A stretch of 10,219 nt of DNA from Candidatus Saccharibacteria bacterium UBA3304. GTDB lineage: Bacteria; Patescibacteriota; Saccharimonadia; Saccharimonadales; Saccharimonadaceae. The first letter of the stretch is position 1. Every line of letters begins with the position of its first letter. The translations under genes and the position numbers were made by a program. Shown here one piece after another: positions 1-6,155 of the stretch. The DNA is taken from contig DESW01000018.1 of the NCBI GenBank assembly GCA_002361425.1, positions 1 through 10,219 on the forward strand. The letters are read 5' to 3'. Under the pieces are notes generated by a model. That model was not told the origin of the DNA. It ran no database searches and saw only the letters and a program-made list of their open reading frames with translations.

Positions 1-25
1 CTCTAACCAGCTGAGCTACCGGCCC
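1..25 (-). tRNA. tRNA, 5' part only (window edge), isotype unknown
   Basis: Read on the minus strand, the first 25 bases give the 5' quarter of a tRNA: a 7-nt acceptor strand GGGCCGG, then T8 A9, the D-stem GCTC, a D-loop AGCTGGTTA with the invariant GG, and the start of the returning D-stem (GAG). The anticodon and the 3' half lie outside the window, so the amino acid cannot be assigned. Ile, Thr, Met and Arg tRNAs often have this D-arm shape. The tRNA starts 46 bp after the transporter stop codon on the same strand and has its own promoter. Confidence 0.85.
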
Positions 26-31
26 GCTCAC

Positions 32-67
32 GTGTTTTATTCTATCACTTTTGGGGATATTTTGCAA
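32..67 (-). promoter_or_regulatory. tRNA promoter (TTGCAA, 17 bp, extended -10 TAGAAT)
   Basis: On the minus strand, TTGCAA (67 to 62) and TAGAAT (44 to 39) are separated by exactly 17 bp. TGA precedes the -10 box, giving the extended -10 form TGnTAnnnT. The start point would be about position 32, some seven bases before the mature tRNA end. The -35 box lies just past the transporter stop codon. I see no hairpin terminator between the transporter and the tRNA, so read-through from the transporter into the tRNA is possible. Confidence 0.65.
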
Positions 68-71
68 GGGT

Positions 72-3000
72 TTAGTGATTTTTCTTAATAATCCAGCGAT
101 CGAGAGTGGCAAGGAGGGCTGGAAGCAAGAATAGAATAATGATGGTGGCGCAGAAGGTGCCGAGGGAGATGGACTGGCAGATTTTGCCAGCGATGGCGGA
201 AGTAAAGTTACCAACAATAGCCGTCACAAAAATGAGGATTGAGGCGGAAGTAAGAATGGCGCTGATGGACTTATTGTAAGTATTAATAAGCGCATCCTTC
301 ACGCTGAGCTTGAAGTAGTTGCGGTTCTCGACATAGTAGGACGTGAATAGAATCGCGTAGTCGATGGTAGCGCCCATGAGAATAGCCTGAACGATAATGA
401 GGGCGATGAAGTAGATGCTAGAGCCAGTGAGCGAGAGATAAGACATCACGATATAGACCGCGCACTGAATGACGAGTACGAGGAGCATGGAAACGAAGAC
501 AGACTTGAAGGTGCAGACGACGACGGCGAAAATGGAGAGCATTGTAAGGATGGTAATGAAGTCCATTTCCCCGCTGAAAGTCTGGGACATTTCGTAAGCC
601 ATGGCAGAGTCGCCGAGGAGGAAGTAGTCGATCTTGTTCTTTGGACCGAGCTGGTCTTTGATGCTCTTGATGAAACTGAAGGTTTCTTCGCCTTCGGCTG
701 GGAGCTCGGTTTCAATGAGGGCGCGATAATGATTTGGGCTAACGAGAAGATCCTTCGCATCATTGATCGTCGTGCGACCGTCGAGAATCTTGTCGTGTTT
801 TTCATCATCAATAAGGTCGGTAAAATGCGAGCTTGGCAAGATTTTGTTAGCGAGATAATTGACGAAGACCTCGAGAGTGAGGGTCCAGTCTTCGTCGTAG
901 TCATAAAGCGAGCCGTGGTAGAGATAGGCGAGATAAAGTTTGTTTCTATCGAAGTCGCCAGCAAGAGGTTTGATAGCGCGATAGAGCGAATCAGTATTAT
1001 ATAGCACGCCTGCTTCGGCGGAACGCATGAGGTTTGCGAGCGCTGCAAGCTTGGTCTGCTCTGCTTCGCCAAGGCGGCTAGCATATTCTGGGTTTGGCAA
1101 AACCTGCTGGTCGATGAAGTTGATGAGATTCTTGAGGCTGACTTTTGGCTCGGTATTTACGTGGCGATATTCATAGAAGGCATAGACAAGCTTAACCTTA
1201 TTCTGATCGAGCTTGAAGGTCGTGCTGAGGGCGCCATAAGAATACTTAGTAGCCTGGTTAGCCATGATGAACTGAGCCTGCTGGAGCTGGCTGAGAATGT
1301 TTGGCGTAAGGGCGCCTTTGAGCTTATCGTCGTTCTTGTGCGTAAGCAAGAAATCGACGAGATTCTTGGCGGAAATCTTGCTGGTGCTAGCCGTAGTTTT
1401 AGCCTGGTAAAGCGTGTAGAGACTCTTGAGCTGGTTGAGTTTATCGTTCAAGTTGATTTGCTGGCGCGCTTCGTCAATCTTGGCTGCGGCGGTCTGAGCG
1501 TAGCTAATAATCGTAGCTTTGGTAGCCTCGTCGAGGCCATCGACATCGTCGAGATTGAGGCTGTTTAGCTCCGTGACAGCAAGCGTGAGAGCGTTGTCGA
1601 TTTTTGCGGCAGCGTTAGCAACGTTGGCATAAGAATAATCGGCATTGATGGCCTGCTCGGCTTTGTCGAGCTTGGCTAGAAGCTGTTTGCGAATAGTGAT
1701 GGCTTTTTGCTTGTTCTCCCCTTCTGGTAAGCTAGCGATGGCGTTATTAATCTGGGTGAGAACTTCGCCCTTTTTGGCGTTAATCGTAGTTTTGGCGGTA
1801 GAGATTTGGCCGAGAATGGCGTTAGCCTGGTCCTTGCTGAGGCCGAGCGCGGAGAGTGCGTCTGGGTCGGTGAGCGCAAAGTTGACGAGCTGTTCAACGC
1901 TGGCAGCAGCGGTTGGGTTGGTCGTAGTTGTGTAGTTATAGTAAATGAAAACCTGTTCAACAGTAGCCTGGTCGAGACCAAACATCTTGGCGAGTTCGGC
2001 GGCGGTCTTTGGCGTGTTTGTGAGGTTGCTATTACTAAACATCATGAGCTTAGCGAGGTCAGATTTCTGCGCGCTCGTAAGCATAGCGCCATAGTTGGCG
2101 TTTGGAACAATTTCGTTGGTTACGAAGCTAGCGAACTGGTAAGTCGTAAGCTTAGTCGTAATATCCTGGTCGGCAAAATAGAGGATGAAGAGGTCATCGA
2201 GCTTAGCTGGATCAACACCAAGAATGCTGGCGATTTCTGCCTTGCTGCGTGGCGTATTAACTTTCTTTTGGTCAGTGAAATAGGAGAACTGATTAATCTT
2301 GTTGATGGTTTCTGGCGTGAGCTGGTCAGCGAAATAGGAATCTGGGAAAACGTCGCGCTGGAGGAAGTTTACAAAATCAGTGAGCGAAATGAGATGCGCA
2401 TCGACGTCTTTGTAATATTCATAATAGAGCGCCTTAATAATGAAATCTTCGACATCGACATCGTTAGAAGCGAGGCTGTTAACCTTTGGAATAATTTCAT
2501 TATATTTCTCTGGCTCGTTAATCGTGTTGCCGTAGCAAAGCACACGAGTGGTCTGCTCGCTTGCGTCGAGCTTCTTGCAAAGCTCGGTAACCTGCTCATC
2601 CATCTTCGCATCGTAGACGAGTGCCATTTGGTTAGTTTCACTAAAGACATCCTTGATTTTATTATTCTCAGAGCCGGTGAAATCGATAGCAGTGGTGCCC
2701 TTCAAGAAGAAGGCGCCGACGAAAATAATAAGGAAGAGTGGCAAGGCGACGAGGCGGAAGCCGTAGGAATATTTGCCGAGCCAATCCATCTTGAAGTTGA
2801 TAGTTTTCTTCTGAGTTTTGTCGATAAGTTTATCGCAAAGAAGAAGGAGAGTTGGGAGCGAAGTGAAGATAGAAACGAGGCTAAGAATAACGCCTTTACT
2901 GAGGACGAGGCCCATATCGCGACCGATGGCGAAGCTCATGAAAATGAGGATGATAAGACCGACGACGGTAGTGACGGAGCTAGAAGAAATGGCGCCGAAG

Positions 3001-3767
3001 GAATAGCGCATTGCGCGGCGCATGGCAGTGTATTTGTCTGGGCAATCTTTCTTTTGCTTTTCCTGGCGATAGCGCGTGGAAAGCATAATAGCGTAATCCA
3101 TGGAGAGTGCCATCTGAAGAATGGCGGCGATTGCGTTAGTAATATGGGAGACGTTTGGGAAAATGATATTGGTTCCCATATTCATCACAACAGCGAGCAT
3201 GATGGAGATAAAGAAGAGGACTGGCTCGATCCAGGATTTGCTCATGATAAAAAGGATGACGAGCGCGAAGGCGATGGCGAGGAGTGCGACTGGAATCTTG
3301 AGAACGTCGCCCTGGAAGGTATGGACCTTGCCGGATTCAGCGATTTCATACTGCTCTTTGTATTTATCGTGAATGGCATGATAAGCCTTGGAACATTCTT
3401 CAGAATCGGCCGGAGCGTCGATAGTAATTTTGTAGCGAGTGTACTGGTCGCGGTTGTAGTTATCAGACTCGTCGTAATCGACGGATTTGACGTTCTCGAC
3501 CTTTTCAATATCCTCTTTGATAGCCATCTTTTGATCTTCCGGAACGTCGGTAAGCATCATTTCATATTCGGCGGTATCGTTATAGTGAAACTCGTCGTTC
3601 ATGATGTTGAGGCCGAGGCTGGTTTCGGAATCGGCCGGCATATAAGAATAGATGTCTTTGTTGATTTTGACCTGGGTGGCGAGGAAGCCGCAAACACCGG
3701 TCAAAGCGAGAAAGACAGCAAAAATAACATAGCAATGGTTGACTAGGAAATCTGTTATTTTACGCAT
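72..3767 (-). CDS. MMPL/RND-family membrane transporter with expanded extracytoplasmic loop
   Basis: This is a 1231-residue inner-membrane exporter of the MMPL branch of the RND superfamily, a proton-driven family that moves lipids, lipid-linked compounds or peptides. The 12-helix layout is visible: TM1 near 12-30, a first outer loop 31-156, TM2-TM6 within 157-311, TM7 at 337-355, a very large second outer loop 356-1070, and TM8-TM12 within 1071-1220. Both halves keep the Asp-Tyr pair of the MmpL3-type proton relay (D224/Y225 in TM4 and D1136/Y1137 in TM10), which argues for an active pump. The second loop holds helical repeats and a coiled coil. The gene is divergent from a TetR-type gene that is its likely regulator. 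The ATG lies 8 nt after a TATAAT box with no Shine-Dalgarno site, so translation is probably leaderless or nearly so. The substrate cannot be deduced. Confidence 0.92.
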   Translation of the reverse strand: MRKITDFLVNHCYVIFAVFLALTGVCGFLATQVKINKDIYSYMPADSETSLGLNIMNDEFHYNDTAEYEMMLTDVPEDQKMAIKEDIEKVENVKSVDYDESDNYNRDQYTRYKITIDAPADSEECSKAYHAIHDKYKEQYEIAESGKVHTFQGDVLKIPVALLAIAFALVILFIMSKSWIEPVLFFISIMLAVVMNMGTNIIFPNVSHITNAIAAILQMALSMDYAIMLSTRYRQEKQKKDCPDKYTAMRRAMRYSFGAISSSSVTTVVGLIILIFMSFAIGRDMGLVLSKGVILSLVSIFTSLPTLLLLCDKLIDKTQKKTINFKMDWLGKYSYGFRLVALPLFLIIFVGAFFLKGTTAIDFTGSENNKIKDVFSETNQMALVYDAKMDEQVTELCKKLDASEQTTRVLCYGNTINEPEKYNEIIPKVNSLASNDVDVEDFIIKALYYEYYKDVDAHLISLTDFVNFLQRDVFPDSYFADQLTPETINKINQFSYFTDQKKVNTPRSKAEIASILGVDPAKLDDLFILYFADQDITTKLTTYQFASFVTNEIVPNANYGAMLTSAQKSDLAKLMMFSNSNLTNTPKTAAELAKMFGLDQATVEQVFIYYNYTTTTNPTAAASVEQLVNFALTDPDALSALGLSKDQANAILGQISTAKTTINAKKGEVLTQINNAIASLPEGENKQKAITIRKQLLAKLDKAEQAINADYSYANVANAAAKIDNALTLAVTELNSLNLDDVDGLDEATKATIISYAQTAAAKIDEARQQINLNDKLNQLKSLYTLYQAKTTASTSKISAKNLVDFLLTHKNDDKLKGALTPNILSQLQQAQFIMANQATKYSYGALSTTFKLDQNKVKLVYAFYEYRHVNTEPKVSLKNLINFIDQQVLPNPEYASRLGEAEQTKLAALANLMRSAEAGVLYNTDSLYRAIKPLAGDFDRNKLYLAYLYHGSLYDYDEDWTLTLEVFVNYLANKILPSSHFTDLIDDEKHDKILDGRTTINDAKDLLVSPNHYRALIETELPAEGEETFSFIKSIKDQLGPKNKIDYFLLGDSAMAYEMSQTFSGEMDFITILTMLSIFAVVVCTFKSVFVSMLLVLVIQCAVYIVMSYLSLTGSSIYFIALIIVQAILMGATIDYAILFTSYYVENRNYFKLSVKDALINTYNKSISAILTSASILIFVTAIVGNFTSAIAGKICQSISLGTFCATIIILFLLPALLATLDRWIIKKNH
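657..2393 (-). repeat. Five degenerate ~80-residue helical repeats in transporter outer loop
   Basis: Within the transporter (residues about 459-1037) a unit of 75-85 residues recurs: 459-538, 539-619, 797-874, 875-959 and 960-1037, with a partial copy starting near 622. Each copy opens with a helix of the type S/T-L-x-x-F/L-V-N-F-L. In several copies this is followed by I/V-V/L-P, an aromatic-x-x-x-L-T/G segment and a long helix, then A-x-x-F-G-L-D-x-x-x-V, and it closes on an aromatic cluster (LYF, IYYNY, FYEY, YLYH). A coiled-coil-like stretch, residues 640-795, separates copies two and three. Protein similarity between copies is low, so this is old duplication, not slippage in the DNA. 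Confidence 0.65.
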
Positions 3768-3804
3768 ACCTAGAGATTATATCTGTAGTACCCCTGTTAG
3801 AAAA
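3768..3804 (-). promoter_or_regulatory. Transporter promoter with near-leaderless start
   Basis: On the minus strand a perfect TATAAT (3781 to 3776) lies 8 nt before the transporter ATG. A standard start at position 3769 would leave a 2-nt leader. The best-placed -35 (TTTTCT, 3804 to 3799, 17-bp spacer) is weak, which suits a promoter that needs activation or is normally quiet. There is no Shine-Dalgarno sequence at usable distance. Confidence 0.55.
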
Positions 3805-3812
3805 GGACAAAA

Positions 3813-3860
3813 TTTTGACACCGTGTGCAATTTTTGACATTTTATTGACTCTTTGTGCAA
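3813..3860. promoter_or_regulatory. Candidate TetR-type operator repeats in divergent control region
   Basis: Two 18-bp elements, 3813-3830 and 3843-3860, match at 14 of 18 bases. Both contain TTGAC near the left end and end in TGTGCAA or TTGTGCAA. They are 30 bp apart, close to three helical turns. The first also reads as an imperfect dyad, TTG-ACAC-C-GTGT-G-CAA. The second covers the -35 box of the regulator's own promoter, so binding there would give autorepression. The first sits just upstream of the transporter promoter. A third TTGACA occurs at 3834-3839. The link to this particular regulator is inferred from position only. Confidence 0.45.
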
Positions 3861-3880
3861 AATGTAGTATAATAATGGCA
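3845..3880 (+). promoter_or_regulatory. Regulator promoter (TTGACT, 17 bp, TATAAT), leaderless
   Basis: TTGACT (3845-3850), a 17-bp spacer and TATAAT (3868-3873) form a near-consensus sigma-70 type promoter. Counting the usual six bases after the -10 box puts the first transcribed base on the A of the regulator ATG at 3880, so the mRNA would have no leader. No Shine-Dalgarno site is present, which agrees with this. Confidence 0.7.
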
Positions 3881-4452
3881 TGGAAAAGTCAACTTACACG
3901 CGTGCGACAGCGAAAAATCGCCGCAAAATTCAGGAGGCCTTCGCGGAGCTTTTGGCGGAGCGTGGTTCCCTTTCTAATATCACTGTGACAGATTTGGCGG
4001 AGCGCGCCGAGATTACGCGTGGGACTTTTTATAACTATTACGACAACCTTGCGCAGGTGGGCGCCGAGCTTCAGCATGAGCTCGAGAAGCAGTTGTTTTC
4101 GGAGCACGACAACCTCAATTCGATCGAGGCGATTGAGAAATATATTGACGACGTGTTCGTTTTCTTTAAGAGCCAGGAAGGCATCTATAGCGAGTTGCTC
4201 TCGAGTGATGCGCCGAATGACTTTTTGACGCAGCTTGAGAACGGTATGAGCAAGCGCGTGTTAGCCGTGCTGCGCGCGAGTGGCGTAAATAACAAAGAAG
4301 CTGCAACTGAACTTTTATTCACGACTAATGGCGCGATTGCAGTTGTACGCAAACACTACCGCGGCGAGATTGACTTGTCGCTTGACGAGATCCGCGATTA
4401 CTTGAAGGCCAAGATTGGCTGGATGTTCCGCAAATACGTCGCTGGCGTATAA
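3880..4452 (+). CDS. TetR/AcrR-family transcriptional regulator
   Basis: This is a 190-residue regulator with the two-part TetR layout. The N-terminal DNA-binding domain (about 12-60) includes the helix-turn-helix ITVTDLAERAEITRGTFYNY (residues 34-53), whose second helix carries the family hallmark RGTFYNYY. The helical remainder (about 65-190) is the dimerisation and ligand-binding part, with a C-terminal segment of the FTTNGAIAVV...W/Y type seen in DhaS-like members. Members of the family usually repress an adjacent gene and release DNA when a small molecule binds. The divergent transporter and the downstream hydrolase, 7 bp away on the same strand, are the natural targets. The ligand is unknown. 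The start at 3880 is fixed by the leaderless promoter geometry. Confidence 0.93.
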   Translation: MEKSTYTRATAKNRRKIQEAFAELLAERGSLSNITVTDLAERAEITRGTFYNYYDNLAQVGAELQHELEKQLFSEHDNLNSIEAIEKYIDDVFVFFKSQEGIYSELLSSDAPNDFLTQLENGMSKRVLAVLRASGVNNKEAATELLFTTNGAIAVVRKHYRGEIDLSLDEIRDYLKAKIGWMFRKYVAGV

Positions 4453-4460
4453 TTAGAGTA
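4448..4460 (+). promoter_or_regulatory. TATAAT at the regulator stop codon, 6 nt before hydrolase ATG
   Basis: TATAAT at 4448-4453 overlaps the last codons and stop of the regulator and ends 6 nt before the hydrolase ATG. This is the same spacing as at 3873/3880 and 6227/6234. It could make a second, leaderless transcript for the hydrolase alone. No convincing -35 is found at 16-18 bp (GTTCCG at 17 bp), so the hydrolase may mainly be read from the regulator's promoter and this may be partly chance. Confidence 0.4.
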
Positions 4461-5029
4461 TGACGACTAAATGGTTTGGGCACTCGTGCTTTCTTATTAA
4501 TGATTCTTTAGTAATTGACCCGTATCGCGATGGTTCTGTGCCGGGCTATGCTCCGCTGCGTTTAGCCGCTGACAAGGTGATTTGCACGCACGAACATGCC
4601 GACCATGCTGGGCGCGAATGCGTCACGCTTAGTGGCGAGAATTGCGACTTATCGATTTCCGAAGTTGCTAGTTGGCACGACGATCAGCAAGGTGCTTTGC
4701 GCGGGCCGAACACTATCTATATTGTTTCTAATGGTGCTGAGAAATTAGTGCACTTGGGCGACCTTGGCCACTTCCCTAACGACGAGCAGCTCGCAGCGAT
4801 TGCTGGCGCAGATTATCTGCTAATTCCAGTTGGCGGACACTACACGATTGACGCCGCAATGGCCGCGAAGATTTGCGAAGCCGCGCAGCCGAAGCAGATT
4901 ATTCCGATGCACTACCGCTGGGGCGAGCATGGCTATGCTGAGATTGGCGAGCTGGATGCGTTTCTTGAAGAGATAAAAAAGACCACGCTTTTTGATCGCG
5001 TGGCCATACAAGAGTTACAAGGAAATTAG
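4460..5029 (+). CDS. Metallo-beta-lactamase-fold hydrolase, UlaG-like/UPF0173-like
   Basis: This is a 189-residue cytoplasmic metal-dependent hydrolase of the MBL superfamily. The metal-binding signature H-x-H-x-D-H is complete (H44, H46, D48, H49 in CTHEHADHAG). Later metal ligands are also present: the Asp of HLGD (D101) and the final His of PMHY (H151), with the GGHYTID segment (125-131) that UlaG-type members have in a similar position. At under 200 residues it is shorter than the usual 210-240 residues for UPF0173 or UlaG proteins and looks like the bare fold without a substrate-cap domain. It sits 7 bp after the TetR gene, so co-expression is likely. The substrate cannot be predicted; a ring-opening or phosphoester-type hydrolysis is typical of relatives. 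Confidence 0.88.
   Translation: MTTKWFGHSCFLINDSLVIDPYRDGSVPGYAPLRLAADKVICTHEHADHAGRECVTLSGENCDLSISEVASWHDDQQGALRGPNTIYIVSNGAEKLVHLGDLGHFPNDEQLAAIAGADYLLIPVGGHYTIDAAMAAKICEAAQPKQIIPMHYRWGEHGYAEIGELDAFLEEIKKTTLFDRVAIQELQGN
4975..5005 (-). terminator. Rho-independent terminator for the anchored beta-sandwich gene
   Basis: On the minus strand an 8-bp stem (5005-4998 with 4988-4981, one G-U pair) and a 9-nt loop are followed after the stem by six T (4980-4975). It lies 29 bp beyond the stop codon of the minus-strand gene that ends at 5034, and entirely inside the last codons of the convergent hydrolase gene. On the plus strand the hairpin has no T-tract after it, so it should work in one direction only. 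Confidence 0.75.
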
Positions 5030-5033
5030 TTTT

Positions 5034-5576
5034 TTACTCTGCAAAGACTAGGCCTGCGGAGAGGTCGAGATCGATAGGACCGGCGTTTTTGCCGTCTTTA
5101 TAAGTAACAGTGATAAACATCTGCTTGCGGGCGGAGTTACCGCGGTTGATGTTTTTGTCGATATCGTAAGAAGTGCCAATATAGTCTTCGTCATCAAAAG
5201 TGATGCGATAGTCGATTTTATCCGCAACCTTCTCGTCGAGCTTACTCATGTTGATTTGACTGAGATACTCGGTGACGTTGCTGTTGTTTACGATATTAAT
5301 GACGGCCGCATAGGTGTCGCCCGGCTTTTCGAGGCGGACGGAAAATGCGATTTCGTCGTTAGTAATAGTTTTGACGCTTGGCGTGACGGAATCTTCGCTC
5401 TGAAGATAAGAGCTAGCATCAAAGCCAACCTTGTGGTGAACCTTGAAGTCGCTAATAGCTGCAGCGGTGTCGTTGCTCACGAGCTGAGCGTAGGCTGCAA
5501 AACCGATCGTCATAAAGAGGAGCGCAAAGCCCAAAACACCGACGACGGCATATTGGAGTTGTTTTCGTTTTTGCAT
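5034..5576 (-). CDS. Membrane-anchored extracytoplasmic beta-sandwich protein, TasA/SipW-substrate-like
   Basis: This is a 180-residue protein with a short basic N-terminus (QKRKQ), one hydrophobic helix (about 9-30, ending IGFAAYAQLV), and an exported domain rich in beta strands. The stretch just after the helix (I-G-F-A-A-Y-A ... A-x-I-x-D-F-K-V-H) resembles the IGYAAxSxxLxIxGTAxxxxWxVHF pattern of small exported proteins common in Firmicutes and CPR bacteria. LEKPGD (82-87) followed by AVINIVNNSN is typical of TasA/camelysin-like sandwiches. The helix may be a signal peptide cut after AYA or a permanent anchor. There is no LPXTG motif and no lipobox. The start is supported by AAGGA 9 nt upstream. 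A role at the cell surface is inferred; the exact function is unknown. Confidence 0.8.
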   Translation of the reverse strand: MQKRKQLQYAVVGVLGFALLFMTIGFAAYAQLVSNDTAAAISDFKVHHKVGFDASSYLQSEDSVTPSVKTITNDEIAFSVRLEKPGDTYAAVINIVNNSNVTEYLSQINMSKLDEKVADKIDYRITFDDEDYIGTSYDIDKNINRGNSARKQMFITVTYKDGKNAGPIDLDLSAGLVFAE

Positions 5577-5585
5577 TTTTATTTT

Positions 5586-5618
5586 TCCTTGTTTTACGCA
5601 ACTAGTTTAGCATAAACT
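5586..5618 (-). promoter_or_regulatory. Ribosome binding site plus inverted repeat over a candidate -10
   Basis: AAGGA (5590 to 5586) lies 9 nt before the ATG at 5576. Upstream, the 15-bp inverted repeat AGTTTA-GCA-TAAACT (5604-5618) spans a candidate -10 box TATGCT (5614 to 5609 on the minus strand) that would give a leader of about 25 nt. No good -35 is found at 17 bp. The dyad on the -10 box is placed like an operator, but its binder is unknown. Confidence 0.4.
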
Positions 5619-5630
5619 CTTTGATTTGGC

Positions 5631-5661
5631 AAGAGAAAGCCACCGACGCGAAGCCGGTGGC
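5631..5661 (-). terminator. Rho-independent terminator of the 127-residue protein gene
   Basis: On the minus strand a 7-bp GC-rich stem, GCCACCG (5661-5655) with CGGTGGC (5645-5639), is followed by TTTCTCTT (5638-5631). It begins 24 bp after the TGA stop at 5685. The T-tract is broken by two C, so the terminator may leak towards the next gene on the same strand. Confidence 0.65.
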
Positions 5662-5684
5662 CAATAGGTTTGATTCTGTGCTTG

Positions 5685-6068
5685 TCAATAAAAGATGTTC
5701 GGGCTCAGTCTAATTCGCCCGGACTTACGCCATTCGTCGAACATCAAGGCAGTAGTGGTATTAATATCCTCGTTCGAGAAATTATAGCGGCTACCGCTCT
5801 GTGTCACGAATGTAAAACCTGTGTTATCTTCGCCAAGAGGCTTGCGCTCAACGCGCACAATCGGCGACGTCAGAACTTCGCTTCCGTTAGCGTGCTTGGG
5901 GTTGCCATAGATGTAACCATGTACTCTGCAGTCAACGCTAAGATCGATATCAGTTGCGAGCATTCGCTCGCAGTCAAAGAACGTTACGAGGTTGCGAATA
6001 GTATTAACAGCACCCTCAACGCTGTTGTCTTCCTTCGGGAACATCAGTTCCAATTCTTTAATTAACAT
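5685..6068 (-). CDS. Conserved-looking hypothetical protein, 127 residues
   Basis: I do not recognise this family with confidence. It has no membrane helix and no signal peptide, so it is likely cytoplasmic. The first 40 residues look helical and acidic. The middle (about 49-97) looks like a small beta-rich domain with V-H-G-x-I-Y-G-N-P-x-x-x-x-G-S, then L-T-S-P-I, and later F-V-T-Q-S-G-S-R-Y-N-F. That G...TSP...T-SGS-Y pattern recalls short accessory proteins of phages and small bacteria, but only loosely. Two cysteines (33, 47) are present. AAAGGAG lies 7 nt before the ATG, so the start is clear. It ends on TGA, and it has a consensus promoter and a long structured leader, so it is a genuine, controlled gene. 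Confidence 0.85.
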   Translation of the reverse strand: MLIKELELMFPKEDNSVEGAVNTIRNLVTFFDCERMLATDIDLSVDCRVHGYIYGNPKHANGSEVLTSPIVRVERKPLGEDNTGFTFVTQSGSRYNFSNEDINTTTALMFDEWRKSGRIRLSPNIFY

Positions 6069-6126
6069 AACTTTTCTCCTTTCAATTTCGGGCCAAGAAT
6101 AAACGAGTGGAAATGAGAAAAACTAT
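6067..6126 (-). promoter_or_regulatory. Leader hairpin that covers the ribosome site and start codon
   Basis: In the transcript of the 127-residue protein gene, leader bases 6126-6115 (AUAGUUUUUCUC) can pair with 6078-6067 (GAGAAAAGUUAU). That is 12 consecutive pairs, two of them G-U. The paired segment includes the last three bases of the Shine-Dalgarno AAAGGAG, the whole spacer and the A and U of the start codon. The loop is 36 nt and contains a further possible 5-bp ATTTC/GAAAT pairing. The stem is mostly A-U with a U-tract against A-rich bases, as in RNA thermometers. Confidence 0.55.
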
Positions 6127-6155
6127 CCCCCCTTACAGAATCTAAATGTGCGTTT

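Noticed and set aside
1806..3746. A 646-codon open frame on the plus strand, antisense to the transporter gene
   Set aside because: It has no promoter or ribosome site, its translation is a low-complexity mix without domains, and it exists because the transporter avoids codons whose complement is a stop. The transporter has clear family motifs in the opposite frame.
5685..5687. Possible recoding of UGA, as in Gracilibacteria/Absconditabacteria
   Set aside because: The 127-residue gene ends on TGA and is followed 24 bp later by a terminator, and no other gene in the window has an in-frame TGA, so the standard code fits.
5670..6065. Open frame of 131 codons on the plus strand opposite the 127-residue protein
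   Set aside because: The minus-strand frame has a consensus promoter, Shine-Dalgarno site and terminator, while the plus frame has none of these.
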